Source: Prevotella sp. (lineage in GTDB: Bacteria; Bacteroidota; Bacteroidia; Bacteroidales; Dysgonomonadaceae). Taken from it: a stretch of 7,879 bases of DNA. How positions within the stretch are numbered: position 1 is the stretch's first letter; each line of letters opens with the position of its first letter. A program made the position numbers and the translations under genes. This document shows positions 1 to 7,323 of this stretch, one piece after another. The DNA is taken from contig JAISES010000490.1 in NCBI GenBank assembly GCA_031263965.1, forward strand, positions 1-7,879. The letters run 5' to 3'. The notes under the pieces were generated by a model. That model saw nothing but the letters and a program-made list of their open reading frames with translations. It ran no database searches and was not told the DNA's origin.

Positions 1-676
1 TCAATCCTCCTTGTTTTACCCCATTGGCTTCCATGCGCTTACGTACAATTTCCATAAACTCGGCCTCTGTTACTCGCTTTCCTTCAGTCGGAGAATCCAT
101 TTTAGGTATATTTTTTGACTTTGATATGCTAACGGCGGTAGTTGTTCCCATCCGACTAACGACCTCTAAAATCAATCCTGGAGCCCCACAAAATACAATT
201 GGCCCATCAGGTACAGGAATCTCATCAGAGAACCATATTACATCACCAACGGAATTTGTAGCTTTTGTACAAGAATAGCCGGCTATTGTTTTTTGTTCTT
301 TGGTGATATGCCATCCACCATCAGTCATCTTTTTTGTGATAAGAAATTTTTTGTCTAAAAAATCAGTTTGTGTTACAATGGTTTTACTTCCAAAATCTTT
401 ATATGTAATTTCATCCGGAAAAGTTATGTCTACTTTCATACCACTGGTTACGGTTTCTGTTTTTGCTTGTTTATCATTAGAATAAAGGCTTTTCCCATCA
501 AAATATATCAAAGTAAGGTCAACGCTTTGCTCAATATGGTCAGATGCATTTTGATTGATTGAAACCGGAATATTCACTACCTGTTTATATTTTACCACCA
601 AACTTTCGGTTGTACCTTGGCCTAATGCGAATAAATAAACGCATCCAAATACCAACAGTGAAATAATTTTTTTCAT
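1..676 (-). CDS. GLPGLI family secreted protein, 3' end cut off by window edge
   Basis: Reading from ATG at 676 gives 225 codons without a stop up to the left edge, so the C-terminus is missing. Residues 1-19 are a typical signal peptide: a KK start, a hydrophobic core, and a likely cut after ALG before Gln20. Two signatures place it in the GLPGLI family of Bacteroidetes envelope proteins: the WHITKEQKTIAGYSCTKA block (122-139), and an IP..GP....GAPGLILEV block (153-172). The family's namesake motif here reads GAPGLI. Members are usually about 250-290 residues, so perhaps 30-60 are lost. The molecular role of the family is not established, and nothing here adds one. No Shine-Dalgarno site is seen; the leader is AT-rich as usual for this phylum. 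The gene lies downstream of a terminator at 937-973 and so is probably transcribed on its own. Family call is confident, function unknown. Confidence 0.85.
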   Translation of the reverse strand, partial: MKKIISLLVFGCVYLFALGQGTTESLVVKYKQVVNIPVSINQNASDHIEQSVDLTLIYFDGKSLYSNDKQAKTETVTSGMKVDITFPDEITYKDFGSKTIVTQTDFLDKKFLITKKMTDGGWHITKEQKTIAGYSCTKATNSVGDVIWFSDEIPVPDGPIVFCGAPGLILEVVSRMGTTTAVSISKSKNIPKMDSPTEGKRVTEAEFMEIVRKRMEANGVKQGGL

Positions 677-936
677 AATTTAATAAATTTAGTTGTTTTT
701 TATTGTTTTACAAGAATCCCTGCAAACTGCTTATATAAATTTTCACCTAAAGAATAATTGTATATATCACAATAGATCAATATATTATTAGGGTCATTAG
801 TGTGTTTTTACCCATTTTAACTTTATTTTTTAGTGTTCTTTATCAAGTACTTATCACAGAGGTTCCGGAATTAGTTAAAGGTTTGTCTATCTTACTTGGA
901 TAATGCAGTGACATCCTGATAAGGTGCACTCAAATT
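677..936. other. Intergenic region upstream of the GLPGLI gene
   Basis: This AT-rich stretch separates the GLPGLI gene from the terminator of the carboxyltransferase gene. It must hold the GLPGLI promoter. I found no clean TTTG / TAnnTTTG pair at 19-21 spacing; a TAAATTTA box close to the start codon is one base off but too near the ATG to be convincing. No reading frame, tRNA or repeat is evident. Confidence 0.5.
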
Positions 937-973
937 AAAAAAAAGAGGAACCCTGTCTGCCCTGATTCCTCTT
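937..973 (-). terminator. Rho-independent terminator of the carboxyltransferase gene
   Basis: On the minus strand, bases 973-964 pair with 952-943 (AAGAGGAATC with GGTTCCTCTT) in a 10-bp stem with one G-U wobble and an 11-base loop. Six further T residues follow (942-937). It starts 18 bases after the stop codon at 991. This geometry marks the end of the transcript and implies the next gene has its own promoter. Confidence 0.88.
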
Positions 974-990
974 CTTGTATGTATCCGATT

Positions 991-2772
991 TTAGTTTACA
1001 TATGCTAATACCTGATTCTTTTGCACTTTGGCTCCTTGTTTGGTTTCTATTTGGATGATTTTTCCCGAAGCCAGGGCTTTCACTTCTTCTATGCCGTAAT
1101 ATGTTTGCAAGAAGCAGATGATATCGCCTTCTTTTACTTCTGTTCCTACAACCGGAGCCGTAGATACATCATCTACATCTACCTGCCAGATAACCTGGCC
1201 GCTTACTGTAGCCTGAACAGGTTTTGATTCCGGATACTTAGCCTGTATGGTTGCCGCATCAAATGCCGGAACTTCTATTACCTGACGGGTAACGATGATT
1301 GGCGCACCTGCTTTTTCTTTTGCTTTCTCAAGATCGGCATTGAAACGTTCTTTTGCCAATCCCGACTTATAGTCACGGTATTGACGGTCGTGCATAGCCA
1401 ACTCGAACAACTCTTCGTCGTCCTGACCATAGTCCCAACCGTTGTCATCCATTTCTTTGCGGTATATATCAAGAGCATCCGGATACTCATCCTGAGGATT
1501 ACCAGTATAAAATTCAAGATTTTTAGACTTCGCCAGTTCAATGATTTCATCATCCAGTTTGCCCGGTAGTTTGCCTGTCTTACCAAGAATCATATTCCAG
1601 CTATCTTTGTCGATGTTCGAGAAGCGGGGTTGCTTCTGGGCCAAAGCAAATATATTCATCAATGCGATGTTCTTCACATATTGGCTGAATGGCGTTACCA
1701 ATGGCGGATAACCAAGTTTAGGCCAGATATATTCTACTTCTTCGAACAACTGAACCACAAGGTCGTTCAACGAAACTTCGGCTTTACCATTGTTGCGAAG
1801 AGCCATATTAATAGCAGGATGCATTCCTCTGAGGTCGGCCATCATAGATCCCATCATACCTCCGGGAAGACCGCATCCGACAAGCAATGAGTTCATAACC
1901 TTGTTTGACGGATCGATAAAGTATCCCAGAAAATCGTCCATAAAAGACTGTGTCAAAGCGCGGGCCTCCATATAGGCGCTCATATTGATGTCGGGAACAG
2001 AAAATCCTGCATCTTTCAACATCGCCTGTATAGTGATCACGTCAGGATGAACCATGCCCCATGCCAACGGCTCGATAGCTGTATCCAGATAATCGGCGCC
2101 GGCGCGTGCAACTTCAAGCATAGAAGCAACAGAGAATCCGGGGCCTGTGTGTCCGTGATATTGAACAGGAATATTGGGATGACGGTCTTTCAAAGCTTTT
2201 ACCAGTTTACCAAGGAAAGCAGGGCGGCCGATTCCGGCCATATCTTTCAGGCATATTTCGTCTGCGCCGAATTCCACCAGTTTATCGGCAAAATTAACAT
2301 AATAATCTACCGTGTGTATAGGCGAGGACGTAATACAAAGAGCTGTCTGCGAAATCATTCCCGCTTCTTTAGCATACTTCACCGAAAGTTCAAGGTTCCG
2401 GGGATCGTTCAATCCGTCAAAAGAACGGGAAATGTTTGTCCCCTGAGCATATTTCACCTTGAACATCAGGCGTCTAACATCCTTTGGAACCGGATACATG
2501 CGCAATGCATTTAATCCGCGTTCGAGCATATGCGTCTGGATACCTACCTTATTGAAAGGCGCTGTCCATTCACGGACTGCCTTATTCGGATTTTCTCCGT
2601 ACAACAGATTTACTTGCTCAAATGCGCCGCCGTTAGTTTCCACACGGGCAAAACAACCCATATCGATTATCACAGGCGCAATTTGTTTTAATTGATCGAC
2701 GCGTGGCTGGTACTTTCCCGACGACTGCCACATGTCGCGGTAAACGAGGCTTAGTTTAATTTCTCTTCCCAT
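991..2772 (-). CDS. oadA: Oxaloacetate decarboxylase alpha / pyruvate carboxylase subunit B-like carboxyltransferase without the biotin lysine
   Basis: The 593-residue product matches the family of carboxyltransferase subunits that exchange carboxyl groups between pyruvate/oxaloacetate and biotin. Residues 1-300 form the HMGL-like TIM barrel: YRDMWQSS (11-18, metal-binding Asp13), ETNGG (45-49), CLKDMAG (174-180, Lys176 being the carbamylated lysine position), and HGH (206-208, metal ligands). Residues about 300-480 are the conserved carboxylase domain (GLPGGMMGSM, GYPPLVTPFSQ). Residues about 518-593 are a biotinyl/lipoyl fold. Close relatives have EAMKTYN at the biotinylation turn. Here residues 556-560 are QTYYG, so tyrosine 559 replaces the lysine. 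The frame stays open to a TTG at 2829, but ATG 2772 is chosen because MGREIKLSLVYRDMW is the family N-terminus and an A-rich leader precedes it. No oadB/oadG genes are adjacent. Whether it decarboxylates oxaloacetate or forms it cannot be told, so the symbol is by family. Confidence 0.85.
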   Translation of the reverse strand: MGREIKLSLVYRDMWQSSGKYQPRVDQLKQIAPVIIDMGCFARVETNGGAFEQVNLLYGENPNKAVREWTAPFNKVGIQTHMLERGLNALRMYPVPKDVRRLMFKVKYAQGTNISRSFDGLNDPRNLELSVKYAKEAGMISQTALCITSSPIHTVDYYVNFADKLVEFGADEICLKDMAGIGRPAFLGKLVKALKDRHPNIPVQYHGHTGPGFSVASMLEVARAGADYLDTAIEPLAWGMVHPDVITIQAMLKDAGFSVPDINMSAYMEARALTQSFMDDFLGYFIDPSNKVMNSLLVGCGLPGGMMGSMMADLRGMHPAINMALRNNGKAEVSLNDLVVQLFEEVEYIWPKLGYPPLVTPFSQYVKNIALMNIFALAQKQPRFSNIDKDSWNMILGKTGKLPGKLDDEIIELAKSKNLEFYTGNPQDEYPDALDIYRKEMDDNGWDYGQDDEELFELAMHDRQYRDYKSGLAKERFNADLEKAKEKAGAPIIVTRQVIEVPAFDAATIQAKYPESKPVQATVSGQVIWQVDVDDVSTAPVVGTEVKEGDIICFLQTYYGIEEVKALASGKIIQIETKQGAKVQKNQVLAYVN

Positions 2773-2875
2773 AGCTTTTTTAGGTATTATACTGAAAAGA
2801 GCGGTACAGGGGACACCGTACACACTCAAAAATAATTAATTCAAATATCTGTATATCAATCTTTCAATTGCCTCG

Positions 2876-2883
2876 CAAATTTA
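2876..2883 (-). promoter_or_regulatory. Candidate -7 box for the carboxyltransferase gene
   Basis: The minus strand reads TAAATTTG, an exact match to the Bacteroidetes -7 consensus TAnnTTTG. It lies about 100 bases before the ATG at 2772. The -33 position 19-21 bases upstream is only T-rich (TCTTTT), not a clean TTTG, so the assignment is moderate. It would give an untranslated leader of close to 100 bases. Confidence 0.45.
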
Positions 2884-3042
2884 GTTTTTTATATCTGAAT
2901 AAAAGAATAAAACGGATACTAAAATTATCAATTTGTCATTAAAAATTTGTAATAATTCGATTTTTTTCTAAACATTCCCTATTATTGCACAGATATAAGG
3001 AAACTGAGCAATCGTTTTGATTTTTAACAGACTTGCGATTTG

Positions 3043-3207
3043 CTACTTAGGGTTCCCTGAATAATTCGCATATCCAAAGTTGATCAACAAGCCAATCTCT
3101 GCACCGGCAAATCTTTCCTCCAATTATTGCCGGGATTTGAACAGGCCATCCAGAGAGGAACGAAATATATCAATGCTTAGCTGTTTGCCTTGGGAAATGT
3201 ACTTCAT
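3043..3207 (-). pseudogene. Decayed small reading frame
   Basis: From ATG 3207 the frame runs 27 codons (beginning MKYISQGKQLSIDIFRSSL) to a TAA at 3126-3124. It continues in the same frame for 26 more codons, containing LEERFAGAEIGLLINFGYAN, to TAG at 3045-3043. The AEIGLLINFG stretch resembles the C-terminal strand of GxxExxY-type PD-(D/E)XK proteins, which often read GLLINFG. That resemblance is short and the upstream part does not match the family, so identity is uncertain. A TATATTTG box lies about 20 bases before the ATG. It is probably a relic of a larger gene, perhaps brought in with the surrounding inverted-repeat segment. Confidence 0.3.
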
Positions 3208-3317
3208 ATAAATTGCTTTTAACACTCAAATATACCTCTTTTTTCCAAAAAAAGGAAATATTAACAGGCATATTTTAATGAAAATCAGTTGATTGATATT
3301 ATTCAGGGAATTCTAAG
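3046..3317. repeat. MITE-like segment bounded by 20-base inverted repeats
   Basis: Bases 3046-3065 and the reverse complement of 3298-3317 agree at 18 of 20 positions; the inner 13 (TTCCCTGAATAAT) agree exactly. The 272-bp interval fills most of the intergenic space and contains a decayed reading frame (3043-3207). The right arm overlaps the last codon and stop of the pseudouridine synthase gene. I see no flanking target-site duplication, so a mobile origin is not proven; the ends could also be the visible part of a longer decayed insertion. Confidence 0.45.
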
Positions 3318-3990
3318 AAACATTCTCCTCCAAAGCCCGCCACAAATTATCGCCGGGCACAGGGGCGGTGACATCTATCTGAACTTTTGATACAGGATGG
3401 GCAAATGATATTTTACGGGCGTGCAGGCTGATTCCTCCATCCGGATTGGAACGGTCCGCTCCGTATTTAAGGTCTCCCTTGACCGGACAGCCTATTTTTG
3501 CCAATTGACAGCGTATCTGATGATGGCGGCCCGTCTCCAGATCTATTTCGAGCATATTATATTTATCGGAACGGGCTATTAGCTTATAATGCAAAACAGC
3601 TGGTTTAGAGTTGGGTTTCTCCGCATCATAGGCATACGACTTGTTCTGTTTTTCATTCCGCACCAAGTAATGTCTTAACGTTCCTTCTGCCAGTTTTGGC
3701 ACTTCTTTTACGACAGCCCAATACGTCTTGCTGATTTCCTTATTCTTAAACATATCATTCAGGCGGGCAAGCGCCTTGCCGGTTTTGGCAAATACAACGA
3801 TACCGCTTGTAGGACGGTCGAGCCTGTGCGTAACACCGCAGAAAACATTTCCGGGCTTATTGTATTTCTCTTTCAGGTATTCCTTTACAGTCTCCGAAAG
3901 AGGTTTATCACCGGTCTTGTCGCCCTGCACTATCTCCGATACAGTCTTGTTTACTATAATGATATGATTATCTTCGTATAAAACGGTCAT
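3313..3990 (-). CDS. RluA-family pseudouridine synthase
   Basis: This 225-residue enzyme should isomerise uridine to pseudouridine in rRNA or tRNA in the cytoplasm. The RluA-family core is complete. It has YEDNHIIIVNK (5-15, motif I), THRLDRPTSGIVVFAK (54-69, motif II, with catalytic Asp58), SKTYWAVV for the central strand, and GRHHQIRCQLAKIGCPVKGDLKYGA near residues 161-185 (motif III). There is no N-terminal S4 RNA-binding domain, so it is one of the short single-domain members. The RNA position it modifies cannot be read from sequence. The frame is open upstream to 4140, overlapping the dipeptidase gene. ATG 3990 is chosen because MTVLYEDNHI is the family start and the upstream extension is not conserved-looking. 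It lies 92 bases after the dipeptidase stop, across a hairpin and a palindrome, so it may be co-transcribed or have its own promoter. Confidence 0.88.
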   Translation of the reverse strand: MTVLYEDNHIIIVNKTVSEIVQGDKTGDKPLSETVKEYLKEKYNKPGNVFCGVTHRLDRPTSGIVVFAKTGKALARLNDMFKNKEISKTYWAVVKEVPKLAEGTLRHYLVRNEKQNKSYAYDAEKPNSKPAVLHYKLIARSDKYNMLEIDLETGRHHQIRCQLAKIGCPVKGDLKYGADRSNPDGGISLHARKISFAHPVSKVQIDVTAPVPGDNLWRALEENVS

Positions 3991-4004
3991 TATTCTTAGA
4001 ATAA
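3990..4004. promoter_or_regulatory. 15-base palindrome at the pseudouridine synthase start
   Basis: TTATTCT-T-AGAATAA is a perfect inverted repeat with one central base. Its edge is the first base of the start codon, so it covers the ribosome-entry region. It could be an operator, but such AT-rich palindromes also arise by chance. Confidence 0.25.
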
Positions 4005-4012
4005 AATGCAAA

Positions 4013-4047
4013 GAAAAGCCTTTCGGACGAGAATTGAAAGGTTTTTC
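4013..4047 (-). terminator. Intercistronic hairpin, possible weak terminator
   Basis: Bases 4047-4036 pair with 4024-4013 in a 12-position stem (GAAAAACCTTTC with GAAAGGCTTTTC) containing one A-C mismatch, with an 11-base loop. It is followed on the minus strand by TTTGCATTTT, not an uninterrupted T run. It lies between the dipeptidase stop (4083) and the pseudouridine synthase start (3990). It may partly end the symporter-dipeptidase transcript. On the plus strand the mismatch becomes a G-U pair, so orientation is not certain. Confidence 0.45.
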
Positions 4048-4082
4048 TATTAGAAACGGTTTCTTATAATTCTGAAAACTTC

Positions 4083-5903
4083 TTATTTTTTCGCAGCAGC
4101 CTGTACAGCAGATAGAACCCGAAGAAAGTTTTCGCCCCATATTTTAGCTATATCTTCATCCGAATAGCCTCTTTCTAACAACTTGACAGTTATATTGATC
4201 ATATCGTTGCTTCCGTTACAACCGATAATTCCGCCGCCGCCATCAAAGTCGGACGCAATACCCACATGATCGATTCCGGCCACTCTGACTGCATGATCGA
4301 TATGCTCAATGGCATCCATCAGACTGGCTTTGCTTTTATCTTTATTCATAAATAAATCGACAAGGCAAATTTGCGCTACACCTCCGTTTTTGGCCAAAGC
4401 CTGTAGTTGCTTATCGGTCAGGTTGCGGTCATGATTGCACAGCGCCTTTACAGAAGAGTGTGACGCAATGACAGGCTGAGAGGATAATGCAATCACATCA
4501 TAAAATGTTTTCTCACTGACATGCGATATATCGACAAGCATACCCACCCTGTTCATTTCCTTTACCACCTCCTTGCCAAAGCCACTCAGCCCGTTCCATT
4601 CGGGTTGATCGCTGGACGAATCACATATATCATTAGGTTTGGTATGGCATAATGTGATATAATTTACTCCTCGGCCTTTAAACCGGACAATATTTGCAAT
4701 ATCCTTCCCTATTCCGTATCCATTTTCAATACCGATGAATATAACCTTCTTTCCTTCCGATTTGAGTCTTACAAGATCGTCTGCGGTGTATGCAATACCA
4801 CAAACATCCTTGTTTTTTTCTACCTGAGTGTATATGCCGTCTATCAAGCCATCTATTTTTTGCACGATCTTTTGTGATGAAACCTCATCGCGTGGGCCTT
4901 GCGCCGTATAGGCAGCAAAAAATATGGCATCGAGCATACCCTCTTCCATCTTTGGGATGTTAACCTGATTACTCTCCCTTCTGCCTATATCAAATCCTTC
5001 TTTCTTAAATTCGAGAGGCGTATCGCAATGGGTATCCACAGACAACATCTTCCGATGCAATTCTTTAGCCCGATGATATAATCCGGCCTGTTTAATAATA
5101 TGGTCAAATATTTTCAACATAGTAGTATCGCCTCCTGCAATATGCCCTTCCGGATGCCATTGCACACCAAGAATAGCACGATTGGGACAGGCTTCTATAG
5201 CTTCCACTATTCCGTCGGGAGCATATGCTACAGCCCTGAAACCAGGAGCAACATCTTTAACTCCCTGATGATGGAATGAATTAACAGAAACTTCCGTTGC
5301 ATTTAATATTTTAAATAATTCCGAATCCTTTGAAATAGACACAAGGTGCGTTCCCTGTTCTTTCGGTTCTGTTTGCCGGTGTCTGATTGTACTGTCTTTA
5401 TGTTGAGAAGTAATATCCTGATATAGCGTACCGCCAAAAGCAATATTAATAGCCTGTTCGCCACGGCAAATACCCAAAACCGGAATATTCCGGTCTGTTG
5501 CCTGTTTCAACAAAATAAGATCAAAAATATCCCGTATCGAGTCAATATCGTTTATATCGGGAACAGCCTCTTCTTTATAATACAATGGATTGAAATCTTC
5601 ACCTCCTGTCATAACAAGCCCGTCAAGATTCTTGACGATATTCCTTAATACCTTACTTTCCGTTATCGCCGGAATAATTACAGGAGTTCCCCCTACTTTT
5701 AGTATTGCCCGTATATAGGTTCCGGGCACACTTGATCCGCCACTTTTACTTCTACCGGCAGACACGCCGATAAGTGGTGAATATTTTGCTTTAACACTCA
5801 CATTTTCAAAGTCTGCCACCTGATAAAGCCCTGATAAATCCTGAGCTTTGATAAAACAGATACTCATTAACACAATGAGTACAAAGGATACAATGCGTCT
5901 CAT
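4083..5903 (-). CDS. Secreted fusion: gamma-glutamyl hydrolase-like (C26) domain plus M19 membrane dipeptidase
   Basis: The 606-residue protein has a signal peptide (1-20, cut after IKA before Gln21; no lipobox), so it acts in the periplasm or at the surface. Residues about 42-272 are a class I glutamine amidotransferase fold of the PuuD/gamma-glutamyl hydrolase type. It has MTGGEDFNP (98-106), the nucleophile elbow GICRGEQ (Cys146), and QWHPEG with His250 and Glu252 completing the triad. Residues about 283-600 are a renal-dipeptidase (M19) domain. It has HCD (His292, Asp294), bridging Glu393 in GIENGYG, His461 in DISHVS, His482 in ASHSS, Arg493, and SDFDGG with Asp552. All expected metal ligands are present in both number and order. 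Such a protein could remove gamma-glutamyl groups and then split dipeptides, as in extracellular glutathione breakdown; the substrate is inferred. It starts 20 bases after the symporter stop, with AAAAGAA before ATG, so the two are an operon. Confidence 0.9.
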   Translation of the reverse strand: MRRIVSFVLIVLMSICFIKAQDLSGLYQVADFENVSVKAKYSPLIGVSAGRSKSGGSSVPGTYIRAILKVGGTPVIIPAITESKVLRNIVKNLDGLVMTGGEDFNPLYYKEEAVPDINDIDSIRDIFDLILLKQATDRNIPVLGICRGEQAINIAFGGTLYQDITSQHKDSTIRHRQTEPKEQGTHLVSISKDSELFKILNATEVSVNSFHHQGVKDVAPGFRAVAYAPDGIVEAIEACPNRAILGVQWHPEGHIAGGDTTMLKIFDHIIKQAGLYHRAKELHRKMLSVDTHCDTPLEFKKEGFDIGRRESNQVNIPKMEEGMLDAIFFAAYTAQGPRDEVSSQKIVQKIDGLIDGIYTQVEKNKDVCGIAYTADDLVRLKSEGKKVIFIGIENGYGIGKDIANIVRFKGRGVNYITLCHTKPNDICDSSSDQPEWNGLSGFGKEVVKEMNRVGMLVDISHVSEKTFYDVIALSSQPVIASHSSVKALCNHDRNLTDKQLQALAKNGGVAQICLVDLFMNKDKSKASLMDAIEHIDHAVRVAGIDHVGIASDFDGGGGIIGCNGSNDMINITVKLLERGYSDEDIAKIWGENFLRVLSAVQAAAKK

Positions 5904-5923
5904 TTCTTTTATATATTAGTCTA

Positions 5924-7165
5924 TTATATTGGTATAATTTTCTTCTTAAACCAATCTTTTCCTTCTGTTAGCCGGGTTACAAGCATTGCACATACAACAT
6001 TTCCGGTTGAATTGAGCAATGTAGCCGGAATATCCACTATTGCACTGATGATGAGTAACGCACCTGCAAGCTGAGGCGAGAAACCAAAAACAGAGCAAAT
6101 CAGTAATTCCCCTGTCATTCCGCCACTGGGAATCGCCCCCATTACCGCACCTACCAGCAAGGCTACACCTATGATCATAAAGATGTTTGAAGAAGTAGTA
6201 AGCTCTTGTCCGAAAATCGTAAGCAGGAAAATTATTTTCAGAACACCTGCCATTACAGAACCATCTTTATGAATATTTGTACCTAAGGGAATAACCGTTT
6301 CGGCAATAATATCAGGTATTCCCATCTTTTTCGATGCCTCAATATTTACAGGGATACACGCTGCGCTGGAAGATGTTGCAACAGCAGTAAGCGAGGGAGT
6401 CAATATATTCTTCCAAAAAGCGAGAAACCCTTTTTTCCCTCCGGCCAACAGTACATATATGGAATTTAATCCGAAAAATGCAATAGCAGTAAGGATAAGA
6501 TAAAGAATAAAGACATGCATGTATCCATTCAATACTTGCCCTCCCAGCCTGCCTACCGTATCGGCAAAATAACATCCCAGCCCCAATGGTGCAGCCTTCA
6601 TAATAATGCCCATCATTTTCATAATAACCGAAGCTCCCGAATTCAAAAAACCGGCAATAACCTTGCCTTTTTCTTTGGAATAAGAAGTAGCTAGTCCCAG
6701 AAATGTAGAGAATATGATTAATGGCAATAGATTAGACTTTGTGAAAAGCAGATGAAAATCGGATACCGTAAACAAATTGACAAAGACTTCGGCCGAAGAT
6801 AATTGTTTGATGGATTGACCGGGTAAAGATGCCATGAGATCGGACTTGCTGATTCCCCCCAATGGATTATATATCAATGTAAAAACATATGCAACAATAG
6901 CGCCGGTAATAGCCGTGAGCATGAATACAAAAATAATATTGCCTATTACTTTGCCTACCATATTGGATTTCCTCATATTATATATAGAAGAGGAAACGCT
7001 CAGTAAAACAAGGGGCACTATGAGAACAAACATTAAATTAAGAAAAACATCCCCTACAGGCTTCACAACAGCAGTAGCCTCTCCAAAAAAAATTCCGCAT
7101 AATCCTCCGGTAAGAATGCCACAGAGCAGAATCAGCGTAAAAGCGTAGTTCTTTAAGATATTCAT
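5924..7165 (-). CDS. DAACS/SLC1-type amino acid:cation symporter with altered ion-site residues
   Basis: The 413-residue inner-membrane protein has the glutamate-transporter homologue layout. Transmembrane segments 1-6 lie roughly within residues 7-240. The serine-rich hairpin HP1 is ATSSSAACIPV (263-273), and TM7 carries PLGTNIHKDGS (293-303). HP2 is PSGGMTGE (346-353), and TM8 carries DIPATLLNSTGN (378-389). Aligned by eye to archaeal GltPh, the amino-group aspartate (Asp378) and Asn385 are kept. The arginine that binds acidic side chains is Ala381, the sodium-site aspartate is Asn389, and NMDGT reads HKDGS. The family fold is certain. A neutral amino acid substrate is more likely than glutamate, and the coupling ion is open. 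It ends in a double stop TAA-TAG, 20 bases before the dipeptidase. ATG 7165 fits the family N-terminus; no Shine-Dalgarno site is seen. Confidence 0.88.
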   Translation of the reverse strand: MNILKNYAFTLILLCGILTGGLCGIFFGEATAVVKPVGDVFLNLMFVLIVPLVLLSVSSSIYNMRKSNMVGKVIGNIIFVFMLTAITGAIVAYVFTLIYNPLGGISKSDLMASLPGQSIKQLSSAEVFVNLFTVSDFHLLFTKSNLLPLIIFSTFLGLATSYSKEKGKVIAGFLNSGASVIMKMMGIIMKAAPLGLGCYFADTVGRLGGQVLNGYMHVFILYLILTAIAFFGLNSIYVLLAGGKKGFLAFWKNILTPSLTAVATSSSAACIPVNIEASKKMGIPDIIAETVIPLGTNIHKDGSVMAGVLKIIFLLTIFGQELTTSSNIFMIIGVALLVGAVMGAIPSGGMTGELLICSVFGFSPQLAGALLIISAIVDIPATLLNSTGNVVCAMLVTRLTEGKDWFKKKIIPI

Positions 7166-7187
7166 TGATAAATCTAATTTGAAGAAA

Positions 7188-7195
7188 CAAAAATA
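7188..7195 (-). promoter_or_regulatory. Candidate -7 box for the symporter-dipeptidase operon
   Basis: The minus strand reads TATTTTTG, an exact TAnnTTTG match, 22 bases before the symporter ATG. It would give a leader of only about 15 bases. No clear -33 TTTG lies 19-21 bases upstream, so this is tentative. Confidence 0.4.
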
Positions 7196-7290
7196 GTTAT
7201 GAATTATAAGAAACTGTTTAAATTTCAGCGAAAAATATTATTTAGTAATCAATAAAAATCAATGACGTGTTTATAGGGTCGGTTATTCCC

Positions 7291-7323
7291 GTCATTGCGA
7301 ACCGCTTGCGGTGAAGCAATCCA
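7291..7323. repeat. REP-like palindromic element
   Basis: GTCATTGCGAACCGCTTGCG followed by GTGAAGCAATCCA forms a two-tier hairpin. ATTGC (7294-7298) pairs with GCAAT (7316-7320), and ACCGC (7301-7305) with GCGGT (7308-7312). The GTCATTGCGA...GAAGCAATCC frame is known as a dispersed intergenic repeat in many bacterial genomes. Only one copy lies in this window. Confidence 0.55.

Noticed and set aside
24..278. Plus-strand frame of 84 residues (and overlapping ones at 300-562)
   Set aside because: Antisense shadow of the GLPGLI gene, which has a signal peptide and family motifs.
2047..2514. Plus-strand frame of 155 residues
   Set aside because: Antisense to the well-supported carboxyltransferase barrel; no domain or start context.
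2773..2829. N-terminal extension of the carboxyltransferase from a TTG start
   Set aside because: The 19 extra residues do not resemble the family, whose N-terminus is MGREIK...; ATG 2772 has an A-rich leader and the extension relies on a rare start codon.
3991..4140. N-terminal extension of the pseudouridine synthase overlapping the dipeptidase gene
   Set aside because: The extra 50 residues are Cys/Lys/Phe-rich and unlike the family; they read through the intercistronic hairpin, while MTVLYEDNHI at 3990 is the expected start.
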